Virus record (IMG/VR): IMGVR_UViG_3300009068_000070
Coordinates: 1-42,365 of that record
Length of the DNA: 42,365 nt
Direction: 5' to 3' (one strand)
From: a virus
Shown: piece after piece, positions 22,348 to 30,615 of the stretch
Layout: each line of letters starts with the position of its first letter
How positions within the stretch are numbered: the first letter of the stretch is position 1
Notes under the pieces: model-generated
Databases searched by the model: none
What the model was told of the DNA's origin: nothing
The model's input: only the letters and a program-made list of their open reading frames with translations
Made by a program: the position numbers and the translations under genes

Positions 22348-24759
22348 ATGTCAACAGTAAGAATTCAAGTACGTAGAGGTTTATCTTCAGAATGGACCGC
22401 AGCAAATCCAGTATTGGCTGCAGGTGAAATGGGTGTTGAAACAAACACAAACAAATTTAAATTTGGTAATGGAACAGATGCATGGACTGCTCTTTCCTAT
22501 GCGGCTTCAGATGCTGCAGCAATTGGTGAAATTTCCCAAGATGCTATCAATCAAGCACTATCAGTAGGAGCAGGATTAACAAAGACTTATAATGATGGCG
22601 CAAATACAATTACTGTAACTGTAGATACAGATGTAGTTTCAACTAAAACATTTGCTATTGCAGAAGCAACATCAAAAGCAGCTGCAGCACAAGCAGCAGC
22701 AGCAGCCTATACAAATACTGCAATTAGTGGAATAAATAACTCACTTACAGATTATTTAGAGGTTGCAGATAGAGGAGTAGCCAATGGAGTTGCTTCATTA
22801 AATAATTTAGGTAAGGTCCCAGAGGCACAATTAAATTTACAATCACTTTCAACAAACGTAATTACTAGTGGTAACGTAACAGCAGAAAATGTAACAGTAA
22901 ATGCTAATTTAATTGTTAATGGTACAACAACAACATTAAATACTCAAAATGTTTCTATAGAAGATACACTTCTATATATTGCTGAAAATAATAATTCAAG
23001 CTCATTAGATTTAGGTTTTGTAGCTGGACATAACACTGGTGTATATAACCATACAGGACTAGTAAGAGATGCTTCTGATAATAAATGGAAGCTTTTCAAA
23101 GATGTTACAGACGAACCAACAACAACAATAAATTTTGCTCAAGCTAATTTAGATAATTTAGCATTATTTAACTTAGATTCAAATGCAATTCAGGCAGTTT
23201 CAATTACAGCAACTGGAACCGCAGCATTGCCAAATAGTTCAATTACAACCGCAAATATTCAAAGCCAAGCAGTTACAGCAGAGAAACTTGCAACAGATTC
23301 AGTTGAAACAGCAAAAATTAAAAATGGTGCCGTTACTGGAGCAAAATTAGAAGATATGACAGTTACAGCAGCTAAGCTTGGAGCCTATGCAGTTACTAGC
23401 GGTAAAATTGAAGATGGTTCAGTTATTACAGGAAAGCTTGGAGCAGCATCAGTTACAGAAGATAAAATTGCAACAAATGCAGTTACTGAACCTAAAATTG
23501 CAGCAGGTGCAGTTGTTGAAACAAAACTTGCATCAGGATCAGTAACATTAGCAAAGCTTGCAAGCGCTTCAGTTGATTCATCAAAGCTTGCATCAGGATC
23601 AGTAACTTCTGCTAAAATTGCAGACAATTCAATTGTATTATCTCACATGACAGATAATTCTGTTGGAACTGTTGAAATTGTTGACTCAGCAATTACTGAG
23701 GCAAAACTTGCCGCAGCAGCAGTTGGCTCTACTAAAATTGCAACAGGCGCTGTATCAAATGCACATATTGCAGAAGATGCAGCAATTGCAACATCAAAGA
23801 TCTCAGGTCTTGATACAGCACTTGGATTACGGGCCCCACTTGCTTCACCAACATTTACAGGAACAGTAGTTCTTCCAAGTACAACATCAATTGGAAATGT
23901 TTCCTCAACAGAGCTTGGATACGTAGATGGAGTTACATCTCCTATACAAACACAGCTTGCAGCAGGGACAACTGCTCTTGCAAATCACGAAGCAGATACA
24001 ACAAACATTCACGGAATTTCAGATACTTCACTTCTAGCAACTACAGCAAATGTTGCTACTGCTAAATCAGAAGCTATTACAGCAGCAGGTACTGCAGCAG
24101 ATACAAAGGTATCTACAGCAGTGGCAGCACTTACAAAGTCTTCAGTAGGCCTTGCAAATGTTGATAATACAGCCGATACAGCAAAGCCAGTATCTACAGC
24201 ACAAGCTACAGCAATAGCAACTGCTAAATCAGAAGCAATTGCAGATGCAACTTCACGGGTTACAGCAGTTATAAATGGTGCACCAGCAGCATTTGATACA
24301 CTTAAAGAAATTGCAGATTATATTGCAACAGATCAGAGTGCTGGTTCAGCATTAACTGCATCAGTTGCAACTAAAGCTCCTCTTGCCTCACCAACATTTA
24401 CTGGAACAGTAACAGTTGGAGCAGCAGGGATTGTATTCTCTGATGGAACACAAACACGGGCAGCAGTTCCTTCTATAACAACATTTGCATCATCTTTTGC
24501 AGCATCAGCAACACTTGCAGCAGGAGAACAAGATAAATTTGTACCAGTAGATGGAGCAGTAGTTATTACTCTTCCTGCAACAGGATATTCAACTGGACAG
24601 TCAATTGATTTCTACCAGGCTTCAGGCACAGGAGCATCATTTGCTTCAACAAACTCCGTAGTAGGAACACCAGGACTTAAGTTTAGAACTACAAACTCAG
24701 TTGTAACAGCAATGAAAACTTCAAGCGGATGGTTGGTCTTTGGAGACCTATCAGCGTAA
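22348..24759 (+). CDS. Long tail fibre with Mtd-N-like head and beta repeats
   Basis: 803 aa. The head (VRIQVRRGLSSEWTAANPVL, GEMGVETNT, KFGNGTDAWTAL) parallels that of the gene at 13648. Residues about 310-500 hold at least ten repeats of the type AVT..KLA.GSVT..KI, expected to form a repetitive beta shaft. Ala-rich coiled segments follow, and FTGTV.LP/FTGTVTVG elements near 510 and 690. The C-terminal domain is beta-rich. It is the longest fibre after the Cys-rich adhesin, and likely a main host-contact protein. Confidence 0.8.
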   Translation: MSTVRIQVRRGLSSEWTAANPVLAAGEMGVETNTNKFKFGNGTDAWTALSYAASDAAAIGEISQDAINQALSVGAGLTKTYNDGANTITVTVDTDVVSTKTFAIAEATSKAAAAQAAAAAYTNTAISGINNSLTDYLEVADRGVANGVASLNNLGKVPEAQLNLQSLSTNVITSGNVTAENVTVNANLIVNGTTTTLNTQNVSIEDTLLYIAENNNSSSLDLGFVAGHNTGVYNHTGLVRDASDNKWKLFKDVTDEPTTTINFAQANLDNLALFNLDSNAIQAVSITATGTAALPNSSITTANIQSQAVTAEKLATDSVETAKIKNGAVTGAKLEDMTVTAAKLGAYAVTSGKIEDGSVITGKLGAASVTEDKIATNAVTEPKIAAGAVVETKLASGSVTLAKLASASVDSSKLASGSVTSAKIADNSIVLSHMTDNSVGTVEIVDSAITEAKLAAAAVGSTKIATGAVSNAHIAEDAAIATSKISGLDTALGLRAPLASPTFTGTVVLPSTTSIGNVSSTELGYVDGVTSPIQTQLAAGTTALANHEADTTNIHGISDTSLLATTANVATAKSEAITAAGTAADTKVSTAVAALTKSSVGLANVDNTADTAKPVSTAQATAIATAKSEAIADATSRVTAVINGAPAAFDTLKEIADYIATDQSAGSALTASVATKAPLASPTFTGTVTVGAAGIVFSDGTQTRAAVPSITTFASSFAASATLAAGEQDKFVPVDGAVVITLPATGYSTGQSIDFYQASGTGASFASTNSVVGTPGLKFRTTNSVVTAMKTSSGWLVFGDLSA

Positions 24760-24782
24760 TCGGATTAAAGGAGAATATATAA

Positions 24783-26108
24783 ATGTCAAAACAAGCAGGT
24801 AGAATGAGCCAAGGAGCTAATGACTTCTTAGCTCCGTATGCTCCAACAATTGGTACAGCAACAAATGTAGGCTCAAGTAGAGCTTTCAATAATGGACGGG
24901 CAGATGTAACTTTTACAGCTGACTCAAGAAATGCTGCAGATTCATTTACTGTTACCTCTTCTCCAGGAAACTTTCTTGGAACTGGGGCATCATCTCCAAT
25001 TTCAGTTACAGGCCTTCAGTCAGGAGTTGCTTACACATTTACAGTAACCGCAACAAATGCAGCAGGAACATCAGCTTCATCTGCAGCATCTAATTCTGTT
25101 ACAGCTACAACTGTACCTCAAGATCCACAAAGTGCAACTGCAACTGCAGGAGTTAATGAAAACACTATTTCTTGGACAGCTCCAAATAATGGTGGATCAG
25201 CAATAACAAATTATTATATTGTTGGAAATGATGGAACATCTGGTAACACAGCATCTACATCAATAGTAATTGCAGATACTGCTAATACTTCTCAATATTA
25301 TAATGTTTATGCAGATAACGCTAATGGTAGATCAATTGCTTCAGGTAATACAGCTACTATTACAACTCTAGCACCGTTCTTCCCACCGTTCTTCCCACCG
25401 TTCTTCCCACCGAGCTTCTTTGCTCCACCGTTCTTCCCACCGTTCTTCCCACCGAGCTTCTTTGCTCCACCGTTCTTCCCACCGTTCTTCCCACCGAGCT
25501 TCTTTGCTCCACCGAGCTTCTTTGCTCCACCGTTCTTCCCACCGTTCTTCCCACCGAGCTTCTTTGCTCCACCGAGCTTCTTTGCTCCACCAGGATTCTG
25601 GTTTGCTCCACCGAGCTTCTTTGCTCCACCAGGATTTAAGGGCAAGTGTTTATCACCAGACTCAGTAATATTTACTGCAGATGGATGGGTACAAGCTAAA
25701 GATATTAAAGTTGGAGATGCAATATTAACTATTGACGGAAGTCATATTAATCTTGAATCAATAACTTCAAATAAAACTTCTGAATCACTTCCAGAAAATG
25801 TTAAATTTACAAATGGTCAAGTTGTTTCTGTTACAGAAAAAACTTCAACATTAATAGGATTTAACTACAGAGGAAAAGATTACTCAATTACTCAGCCAAT
25901 ATTTGTAAAAACCCCAGAAGGAATTACTTATAAAAATGCTGGAGAAATTGAAATAGGAGAAATAATCCTACATGTTGATGCTGAAGGATCAGTATCAGAG
26001 GTTCCAGTAACTTCAATAGAAAAGGATGAAGCAGAATCAACTGTTTATGATGTTAGAACATCTCCACAGCCATGGTTTATAGTTAATTCCTTTATAGCAA
26101 TAGCATAA
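24783..26108 (+). CDS. FN3-like adhesin with Phe/Pro stalk and Hint domain
   Basis: 441 aa. Residues about 25-112 and 113-196 are two fibronectin-III-like domains (for example SGVAYTFTVTATNAAGTSAS and TISWTAPNNGGSAITNYYI). Residues 197-283 are nine FFPP and seven SFFAPP units. GFKGK leads into the Hint domain from Cys289 to the end (153 residues, same length as in the other Hint gene). Motifs: CLSPDSVIF, AKDIKVGDAI, SITQPIFVK in place of the TxxH block, and VYDVRTSPQPWFIVNSFIAIA at the C terminus without His-Asn. If active, N-S acyl shift at Cys289 could release the Hint part or leave a reactive thioester on the stalk. Confidence 0.82.
   Translation: MSKQAGRMSQGANDFLAPYAPTIGTATNVGSSRAFNNGRADVTFTADSRNAADSFTVTSSPGNFLGTGASSPISVTGLQSGVAYTFTVTATNAAGTSASSAASNSVTATTVPQDPQSATATAGVNENTISWTAPNNGGSAITNYYIVGNDGTSGNTASTSIVIADTANTSQYYNVYADNANGRSIASGNTATITTLAPFFPPFFPPFFPPSFFAPPFFPPFFPPSFFAPPFFPPFFPPSFFAPPSFFAPPFFPPFFPPSFFAPPSFFAPPGFWFAPPSFFAPPGFKGKCLSPDSVIFTADGWVQAKDIKVGDAILTIDGSHINLESITSNKTSESLPENVKFTNGQVVSVTEKTSTLIGFNYRGKDYSITQPIFVKTPEGITYKNAGEIEIGEIILHVDAEGSVSEVPVTSIEKDEAESTVYDVRTSPQPWFIVNSFIAIA
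25371..25631 (+). repeat. FFPP/SFFAPP coding repeat array (long copy)
   Basis: The same 12-bp and 18-bp units as at 18034-18156, expanded to nine FFPP and seven SFFAPP. Near-perfect codon identity between units points to recent expansion. Confidence 0.92.
25614..25676 (+). repeat. 63-bp block identical to 18139-18201
   Basis: Partner of the block in the first Hint gene. Confidence 0.85.
25844..25945 (+). repeat. 102-bp block, one mismatch to 18369-18470
   Basis: Partner of the Hint-middle block in the first Hint gene. Confidence 0.85.
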
Positions 26109-26116
26109 ATATCTAT

Positions 26117-26150
26117 AAAAGAGGGGTGGCCTACAAGCTGCCCCTCTTTT
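26117..26150 (+). terminator. Intrinsic terminator
   Basis: AAAAGAGGGG (26117-26126) and CCCCTCTTTT (26141-26150) form a perfect 10-bp stem whose 3' arm ends in TTTT. It ends the fibre transcript after the second Hint gene. Confidence 0.88.
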
Positions 26151-26174
26151 GCTATTGTCTTTGTAAATTCAAAA

Positions 26175-26189
26175 TGATACAATAAAGGT
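26175..26189 (+). promoter_or_regulatory. Extended -10 promoter, leaderless start
   Basis: TGA TACAAT at 26175-26183, six bases, then ATG at 26190. It opens the oxygenase operon right after the terminator. Confidence 0.7.
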
Positions 26190-26903
26190 ATGACTACTAC
26201 AAACACCCCATATGGATTTTCATCAAAAGAAGAACTTTTCCCAGGAGTCTGGGTATATAGAGATGTAATTAAAAAAGAATTAAATGTAATAGATAGACTT
26301 AACTCAATTGGAGAAGCATCTATCAGAGACAATGAATCAAGATTCAGTTGGACTTTTGGATTTGTTGGATACAGCGAAAAAAGACCTTCATACAGAGATT
26401 GTGAAGATATTAAAGTTGGAGAAATAAATAATCCAACAAATGAAACTCAAACGCTAGTTGCTGATTTGTGGTCTGATTTAAAAAAAGCACAAGATGTTGC
26501 AGTTCAAGATTATTGTAATAAATACAATGTAAAAATGAATTTTTGGGAAGTTATGAATTGCATACGATATGGTAAAGGACAGCATTTTCAAGAGCATGCA
26601 GATCATGGATTTTCATATAGCGCAACAGTGTCTTTAGTAGCATATATAAATGATGATTATGAAGGCGGCAATTTGTTTTTCCCTAAAATTGGTTTAGACA
26701 TTAAGCCAAAAGCTGGAGACCTATATATTTTCCCATCTACCTATTTGTTTTCTCATAGAGCAATGCCAGTAATTGAAGGACAAAAATTTTCTATAGTTAC
26801 GATGCTTGATTATAATGATCATGCCCACAAACAAGAGTTTTTTGAAGCAAGAGCCAGATGGGTTGAAGAAGACGCAAAAACTGGCAAAAATTCTTATGCA
26901 TAA
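26190..26903 (+). CDS. 2OG-Fe(II) oxygenase (prolyl-4-hydroxylase-like)
   Basis: 237 aa. His136 and Asp138 (FQEHADHGF), His189 (LFSHRAMP) and Lys199 (GQKFSIVT, Lys in place of the more common Arg for 2-oxoglutarate), with INDDYEGGNLFFP between. First gene of a run of five oxygenases and two DUF6065-like genes. The run sits between a Phe/Pro-repeat adhesin and a collagen-like fibre, which makes virion proteins plausible substrates. Leaderless start. Overlaps the next gene by 8 bases. Confidence 0.87.
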   Translation: MTTTNTPYGFSSKEELFPGVWVYRDVIKKELNVIDRLNSIGEASIRDNESRFSWTFGFVGYSEKRPSYRDCEDIKVGEINNPTNETQTLVADLWSDLKKAQDVAVQDYCNKYNVKMNFWEVMNCIRYGKGQHFQEHADHGFSYSATVSLVAYINDDYEGGNLFFPKIGLDIKPKAGDLYIFPSTYLFSHRAMPVIEGQKFSIVTMLDYNDHAHKQEFFEARARWVEEDAKTGKNSYA

Positions 26904-27609
26904 AATTAAAGCCTATACTATAAGAGAAGGCTACGGAGAAGTTACGCCTCTTTCTATTAAAAGAGAGTGGATGGATAATACTTATGATGCACATGCATAC
27001 AAGTGTTTTCCAGTAGGCCTTACAAATCAATTAGGATGGGGAATATCTTTTCCAGAAGATATATCTTTTATATGGGATGGTATTTGCGATAGTACTCCAG
27101 ATCATGTGAAAATTTTATCTGGAGAAAAATATGCTTATTCTGGAAGAGCTAATGGAACAATAAGTTTTAATACAGGCTTAATGTTTGTTACAGATGAAAA
27201 TACAAGTCTTTTATCTATGCCTGTCCCAAATTTATTTTTTGAAGGTGCTGTTCCATTTACAACTTTAATAAGTACATCATTTTTCCCTGGGGAATTGCCG
27301 TGTGCTTGGATGATAACAAAAGCAAATGAAATTATAACAATTAAAGCGGGGACTCCAATAATTGCAATATTACCTATAGATCTAGAAGGACTTCAAAACT
27401 CAGAAATTAACTTTGAGCCTATGTCATCGGCACCTCAGCAAAAATTTGATTCAACTGAATATTCAAATGTTGTTTATAATCTTAATAGATCAGCTACTTG
27501 GTCTAATTTTTATAGAGATGCAGTAGATCATTTAAAAAATAGTATAGGAAAACATCAAATTAAAGCAATAAGACTAAAGGTAAATAATGAAGACAATACA
27601 AGTTTATAA
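26896..27609 (+). CDS. DUF6065-like protein (copy 1)
   Basis: 237 aa from MHKIKAYTIREGYG; this ATG overlaps the preceding stop and gives a protein matching its paralogue, while an ATG 90 bases earlier lies deep in the other gene. The motif order REWMDNTYDAHAYKCFPVGL, NQLGWGISFP, FIWDG, MPVPN and TIKAGTPIIAILPI resembles the DUF6065 family. No catalytic motif is known to me. The next gene is a homologue beginning 23 bases before this stop. The role is unknown; the recurrent company of 2OG oxygenases suggests a shared pathway. Confidence 0.7.
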   Translation: MHKIKAYTIREGYGEVTPLSIKREWMDNTYDAHAYKCFPVGLTNQLGWGISFPEDISFIWDGICDSTPDHVKILSGEKYAYSGRANGTISFNTGLMFVTDENTSLLSMPVPNLFFEGAVPFTTLISTSFFPGELPCAWMITKANEIITIKAGTPIIAILPIDLEGLQNSEINFEPMSSAPQQKFDSTEYSNVVYNLNRSATWSNFYRDAVDHLKNSIGKHQIKAIRLKVNNEDNTSL

Positions 27610-28282
27610 AACAGGCGGCCCAGAAACAATTTTATCCCCACTTGAAACAGATAGAGAGTGGATGCATGAAAATAAATATGGTTATAATTGTTTTCCAATA
27701 ACTCTTCCAAATAAAATGGGTTGGGCAATATCTTTTCCAAAAGACATATCTTTTATTTGGCATGGTAGCAATAAACAAGGTCCCGATGGTGATATAGAAA
27801 TTTTATCTGGAGAAGAGCATTGTTATTTTGAAAGAGGCGGTGGAGTTATTGGATTTCCCACTAATCTAGTTTTTAAAACAGAAGAAGACTTAAGCATAGT
27901 AACAATGCCAGTTCCAAATCAATTTATAGATGGAGCTCAATGTTTTACATCAATTTTATCAAGTTCATTTTACACTGGAGCACTACATGTAGTTTGGAAA
28001 GTAACTTCTCCTAACAAAATTATAACAATAAAGGCTGGCACCCCCGTTGCAGCCGTATTGCCAATTTCACTAAAAGAGATAAATAATATAAAGGCAGTTA
28101 TTTCAGAAGAATCAATTTCAGATACGGTTCATGATGGAGATTATGTTGATGCCATGACCAAATATGGAATGGATAATATGAGAACTTCAGATTGGTATAA
28201 AAAAGGAGTAGATCATAAAGGTAATATAGTAGGAAAACATGAAATAACAAGCTTTAAATTTGAAGTAGAAGAAAGAAAATGA
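27587..28282 (+). CDS. DUF6065-like protein (copy 2)
   Basis: 231 aa, a paralogue of the previous gene: DREWMHENKYGYNCFPITLP, MGWAISFPKDISFIWHG, TMPVPNQFIDGA and ITIKAGTPVAAVLPI. AAAGG lies 5-6 bases before the ATG, within the previous gene. The differences are spread evenly, so the duplication is not recent. It would act in the cytosol (no signal or membrane segment). Function unknown. Confidence 0.7.
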   Translation: MKTIQVYKTGGPETILSPLETDREWMHENKYGYNCFPITLPNKMGWAISFPKDISFIWHGSNKQGPDGDIEILSGEEHCYFERGGGVIGFPTNLVFKTEEDLSIVTMPVPNQFIDGAQCFTSILSSSFYTGALHVVWKVTSPNKIITIKAGTPVAAVLPISLKEINNIKAVISEESISDTVHDGDYVDAMTKYGMDNMRTSDWYKKGVDHKGNIVGKHEITSFKFEVEERK

Positions 28283-28287
28283 TTATA

Positions 28288-28296
28288 TGGTAAAAT
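28288..28296 (+). promoter_or_regulatory. Extended -10 promoter
   Basis: TGG TAAAAT, 41 bases before the ATG at 28338; GAGG ribosome binding site. It could start a second oxygenase transcript. Confidence 0.55.
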
Positions 28297-28337
28297 TAGA
28301 TAAACAGCACTTTTTATGTATTATGAAGAGGAAATAA

Positions 28338-29012
28338 ATGAAACCGTCAAATGCTTGGTCACATGAACCACCAAAGTCTATAACTCCATCTGGATTTTTT
28401 GGAAACTCAATAGATAACATTGTTGAAATAAAAGATTTTTTAAGTTTAGATGAACGCAAGCGTCTAATGGACTTTGCTCTGAATAATAAAATTTGGGATA
28501 TAACCGAAACTCACAGAGATGCAGATGGATTAGTTTTGTATGATCACACCGTCTGGGAAGACAGAGTATGCACTTATAATTCTTTAATGGCTTCAGATCC
28601 TTCTATATTAGATTTGATTTATAGCATGATCAATAGATTAAAAATAGAAGTAGATGCATTTTTTAATGTTGATGCAAAAGAAACTGGACCTGCAATTGTT
28701 AGATGGCCCATTGGAGCTCGTCAGGAACCACACGCAGATAAAGAATTTCATTCTGGCCCAGAAAAAGGAAGAGCAAATGACTTCCCTTGGTATGACCTAG
28801 CTGGACTATTTTATTTTAATGATGATTATGAAGGTGGAGAATTATATTTCCCACAGCATGGAATTGAATTTCAGCCAGTTGCAGGAGCAGCATATTTTTT
28901 CCCAGGTGATATGTATTATACACACGGTGTCCGCCCAGTAAAATCTGGAAATAGATTTACATCGCCATTTTTTTGGACGATAAATAAACATACAGGAGAA
29001 AAACAGCCATGA
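28338..29012 (+). CDS. 2OG-Fe(II) oxygenase (prolyl-4-hydroxylase-like)
   Basis: 224 aa. His132 and Asp134 (QEPHADKEF), His196 (YYTHGVRP) and Arg206 (GNRFTSPFFW), with FNDDYEGGELYFP as core strand. GAGG precedes the start. Its last 4 bases overlap the next gene. The N terminus IVEIKDFLSLDERKRLMDFA is typical of P4H-type folds. Substrate unknown. Confidence 0.87.
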   Translation: MKPSNAWSHEPPKSITPSGFFGNSIDNIVEIKDFLSLDERKRLMDFALNNKIWDITETHRDADGLVLYDHTVWEDRVCTYNSLMASDPSILDLIYSMINRLKIEVDAFFNVDAKETGPAIVRWPIGARQEPHADKEFHSGPEKGRANDFPWYDLAGLFYFNDDYEGGELYFPQHGIEFQPVAGAAYFFPGDMYYTHGVRPVKSGNRFTSPFFWTINKHTGEKQP

Positions 29013-29860
29013 GTGAATTAAGCTATATAGAACTTTATCCAAAAATTGATGTATACAGAAATGTATTAGAAGATCCAGAAGCTTTATATAAAACTATGAA
29101 TAAATCTGAAAAAACTTCTGAAGGCAAATATTTTTTAAAGACTTGGGATCCATGGGCACATTTTGGAACTTACACACAAAAAAAAGATATAAGAGAAGTT
29201 GCTGATGATGTTTTGTCACATGAAATGTTTATTGAAGAAAAAAAGTTTGTTGAAGATGTGGAGTCTGCATATAATAAAGTTATTTTAGATTATGTTGAAA
29301 GACATAAAATTAACCTTCCAGAAGGGTGGAGATTTAGCGGAGCTTCATATTCTAAATATCATGCAGGAATAAATAATTTAAATAATAATTTAACAATGCA
29401 ATATCATACAGATCATATTACATCACAAAAAGATATGCCTGGAGATAAATTTTTTATAACCTGTACAATGTATATAAATGATGATTATGATGGTGGAGAT
29501 ATTGAATTTTATATTGATGGGACAATAATTAATCACAAGCCTAAGTCTGGAGACATATTGGTATTTCCATCTACTCAACCATATTATCATGGCGTTAAAA
29601 CAATTAACACAAATGAAAAGTTTTTTGTTAGAAACTTTATTATGACTCCTCACAATGGAACAGAAGAATGGCTTGCAAACCAAAGAAAATTTGGTGCTTA
29701 CAGATGGGCAAAAATGGAACAAGAAAGAATAGATAATGAGGATAAAAGAAATATGCTTTATTTTAATGATGGCGTATTAGTTTCCTACGAAGATCATATT
29801 AAAAAACAATTTGGTAGCGAAGAAAAATTACATGACCAGTATCCAAAGGAGATGATGTAA
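29009..29860 (+). CDS. 2OG-Fe(II) oxygenase
   Basis: 283 aa. His133 and Asp135 (MQYHTDHIT), His194 (PYYHGVKTI) and Lys204 (NEKFFVRNF) with INDDYDGGDIEFYIDG between. Both N- and C-terminal extensions are longer than in its neighbours; the C-terminal 70 residues are charged and may recognise a partner. Starts within the stop of the previous gene (ATGA) and ends one base before the next ATG, so the three are one translational unit. Confidence 0.85.
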   Translation: MSELSYIELYPKIDVYRNVLEDPEALYKTMNKSEKTSEGKYFLKTWDPWAHFGTYTQKKDIREVADDVLSHEMFIEEKKFVEDVESAYNKVILDYVERHKINLPEGWRFSGASYSKYHAGINNLNNNLTMQYHTDHITSQKDMPGDKFFITCTMYINDDYDGGDIEFYIDGTIINHKPKSGDILVFPSTQPYYHGVKTINTNEKFFVRNFIMTPHNGTEEWLANQRKFGAYRWAKMEQERIDNEDKRNMLYFNDGVLVSYEDHIKKQFGSEEKLHDQYPKEMM

Positions 29861-29861
29861 C

Positions 29862-30614
29862 ATGGAAAGAGATATGATTATAACAAGACATAAGTCAGAT
29901 ATTGTAACTTATGAAAACTTTCTTACTCCAGAAGAATGCAAATCTGTAATTGAAGTTTTAGCAATTAAAATGGAAAAAGAAGAATTAAAATGGATGCCAA
30001 TTTCTTTTTATGAATCTTATTCTTCTGGTATGCCAGAAGTAAATGACCCAGATACAATTGCATGCGGATTACCAGGAGATTTTTTTCAAGTATTGAGACA
30101 GCGAGTCATTGATGCAACAGCAGATATGGCAGGTAAAAATCCTGAGCAGATGTCGCAAATAAGCTGGCACTCTCAAAGATGGGCACCTGGAGCATTTGCT
30201 AATATGCACTCAGATAATACAGACAATGAAGGAAAATCTGGTGCATTTACTAGAAGTAGATATGCAACATTTATTTATTTAAATGATGACTTTGAAGATG
30301 GCATACTAAACTTTAAACATGGTCTCACCATTGTACCAAAAACTGGGTTAATGGCAACATTTGCTGGTGGATTTGAAAATACTCATGAAGTTACAACAGT
30401 CAAGAAAAATATTAGATATACGCTGGGATCTTTTTGGGATGATAGAGAAGAGTCAGATTATCCACAAGAAGTAAGAGATGCTTGGGCCACAGAGCTTGCA
30501 GAAGTTAGAGCTCATCAAAAAATAGAAGCTGTTGAGTGGGAAGAAATTCGTAATAAAGGATTAAGAATAACTAATGCTGGAGAAACTTATCCAGCTTCAG
30601 AAGTGGAGAATTAG
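29862..30614 (+). CDS. 2OG-Fe(II) oxygenase (prolyl-4-hydroxylase-like)
   Basis: 250 aa. His116 and Asp118 (FANMHSDNTD), His175 (ENTHEVTTV) and Arg185 (NIRYTLGSFW), core strand LNDDFEDGILNFK in which the usual GGE is changed to EDG. The N terminus ITRHKSDIVTYENFLTPEEC is the standard lead-in. The start follows the previous stop by one base. A C-terminal tail of about 55 residues is predicted helical. Substrate unknown. Confidence 0.86.
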   Translation: MERDMIITRHKSDIVTYENFLTPEECKSVIEVLAIKMEKEELKWMPISFYESYSSGMPEVNDPDTIACGLPGDFFQVLRQRVIDATADMAGKNPEQMSQISWHSQRWAPGAFANMHSDNTDNEGKSGAFTRSRYATFIYLNDDFEDGILNFKHGLTIVPKTGLMATFAGGFENTHEVTTVKKNIRYTLGSFWDDREESDYPQEVRDAWATELAEVRAHQKIEAVEWEEIRNKGLRITNAGETYPASEVEN

Positions 30615-30615
30615 T

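Noticed and set aside
25307-25668. Long antisense and alternative-frame open readings (Lys/Gly/Asn-rich, Glu-Arg-Ser-rich, His-Arg-Ser-rich) over the Phe/Pro array
   Set aside because: They are produced by the 12/18-bp repeats, which are open in several frames; the + frame carries the coherent adhesin with FN3 and Hint domains.
26806-26895. Upstream ATG for DUF6065-like copy 1
   Set aside because: It lies deep within the preceding oxygenase gene without a ribosome binding site; the ATG at 26896 gives a protein aligned with copy 2.
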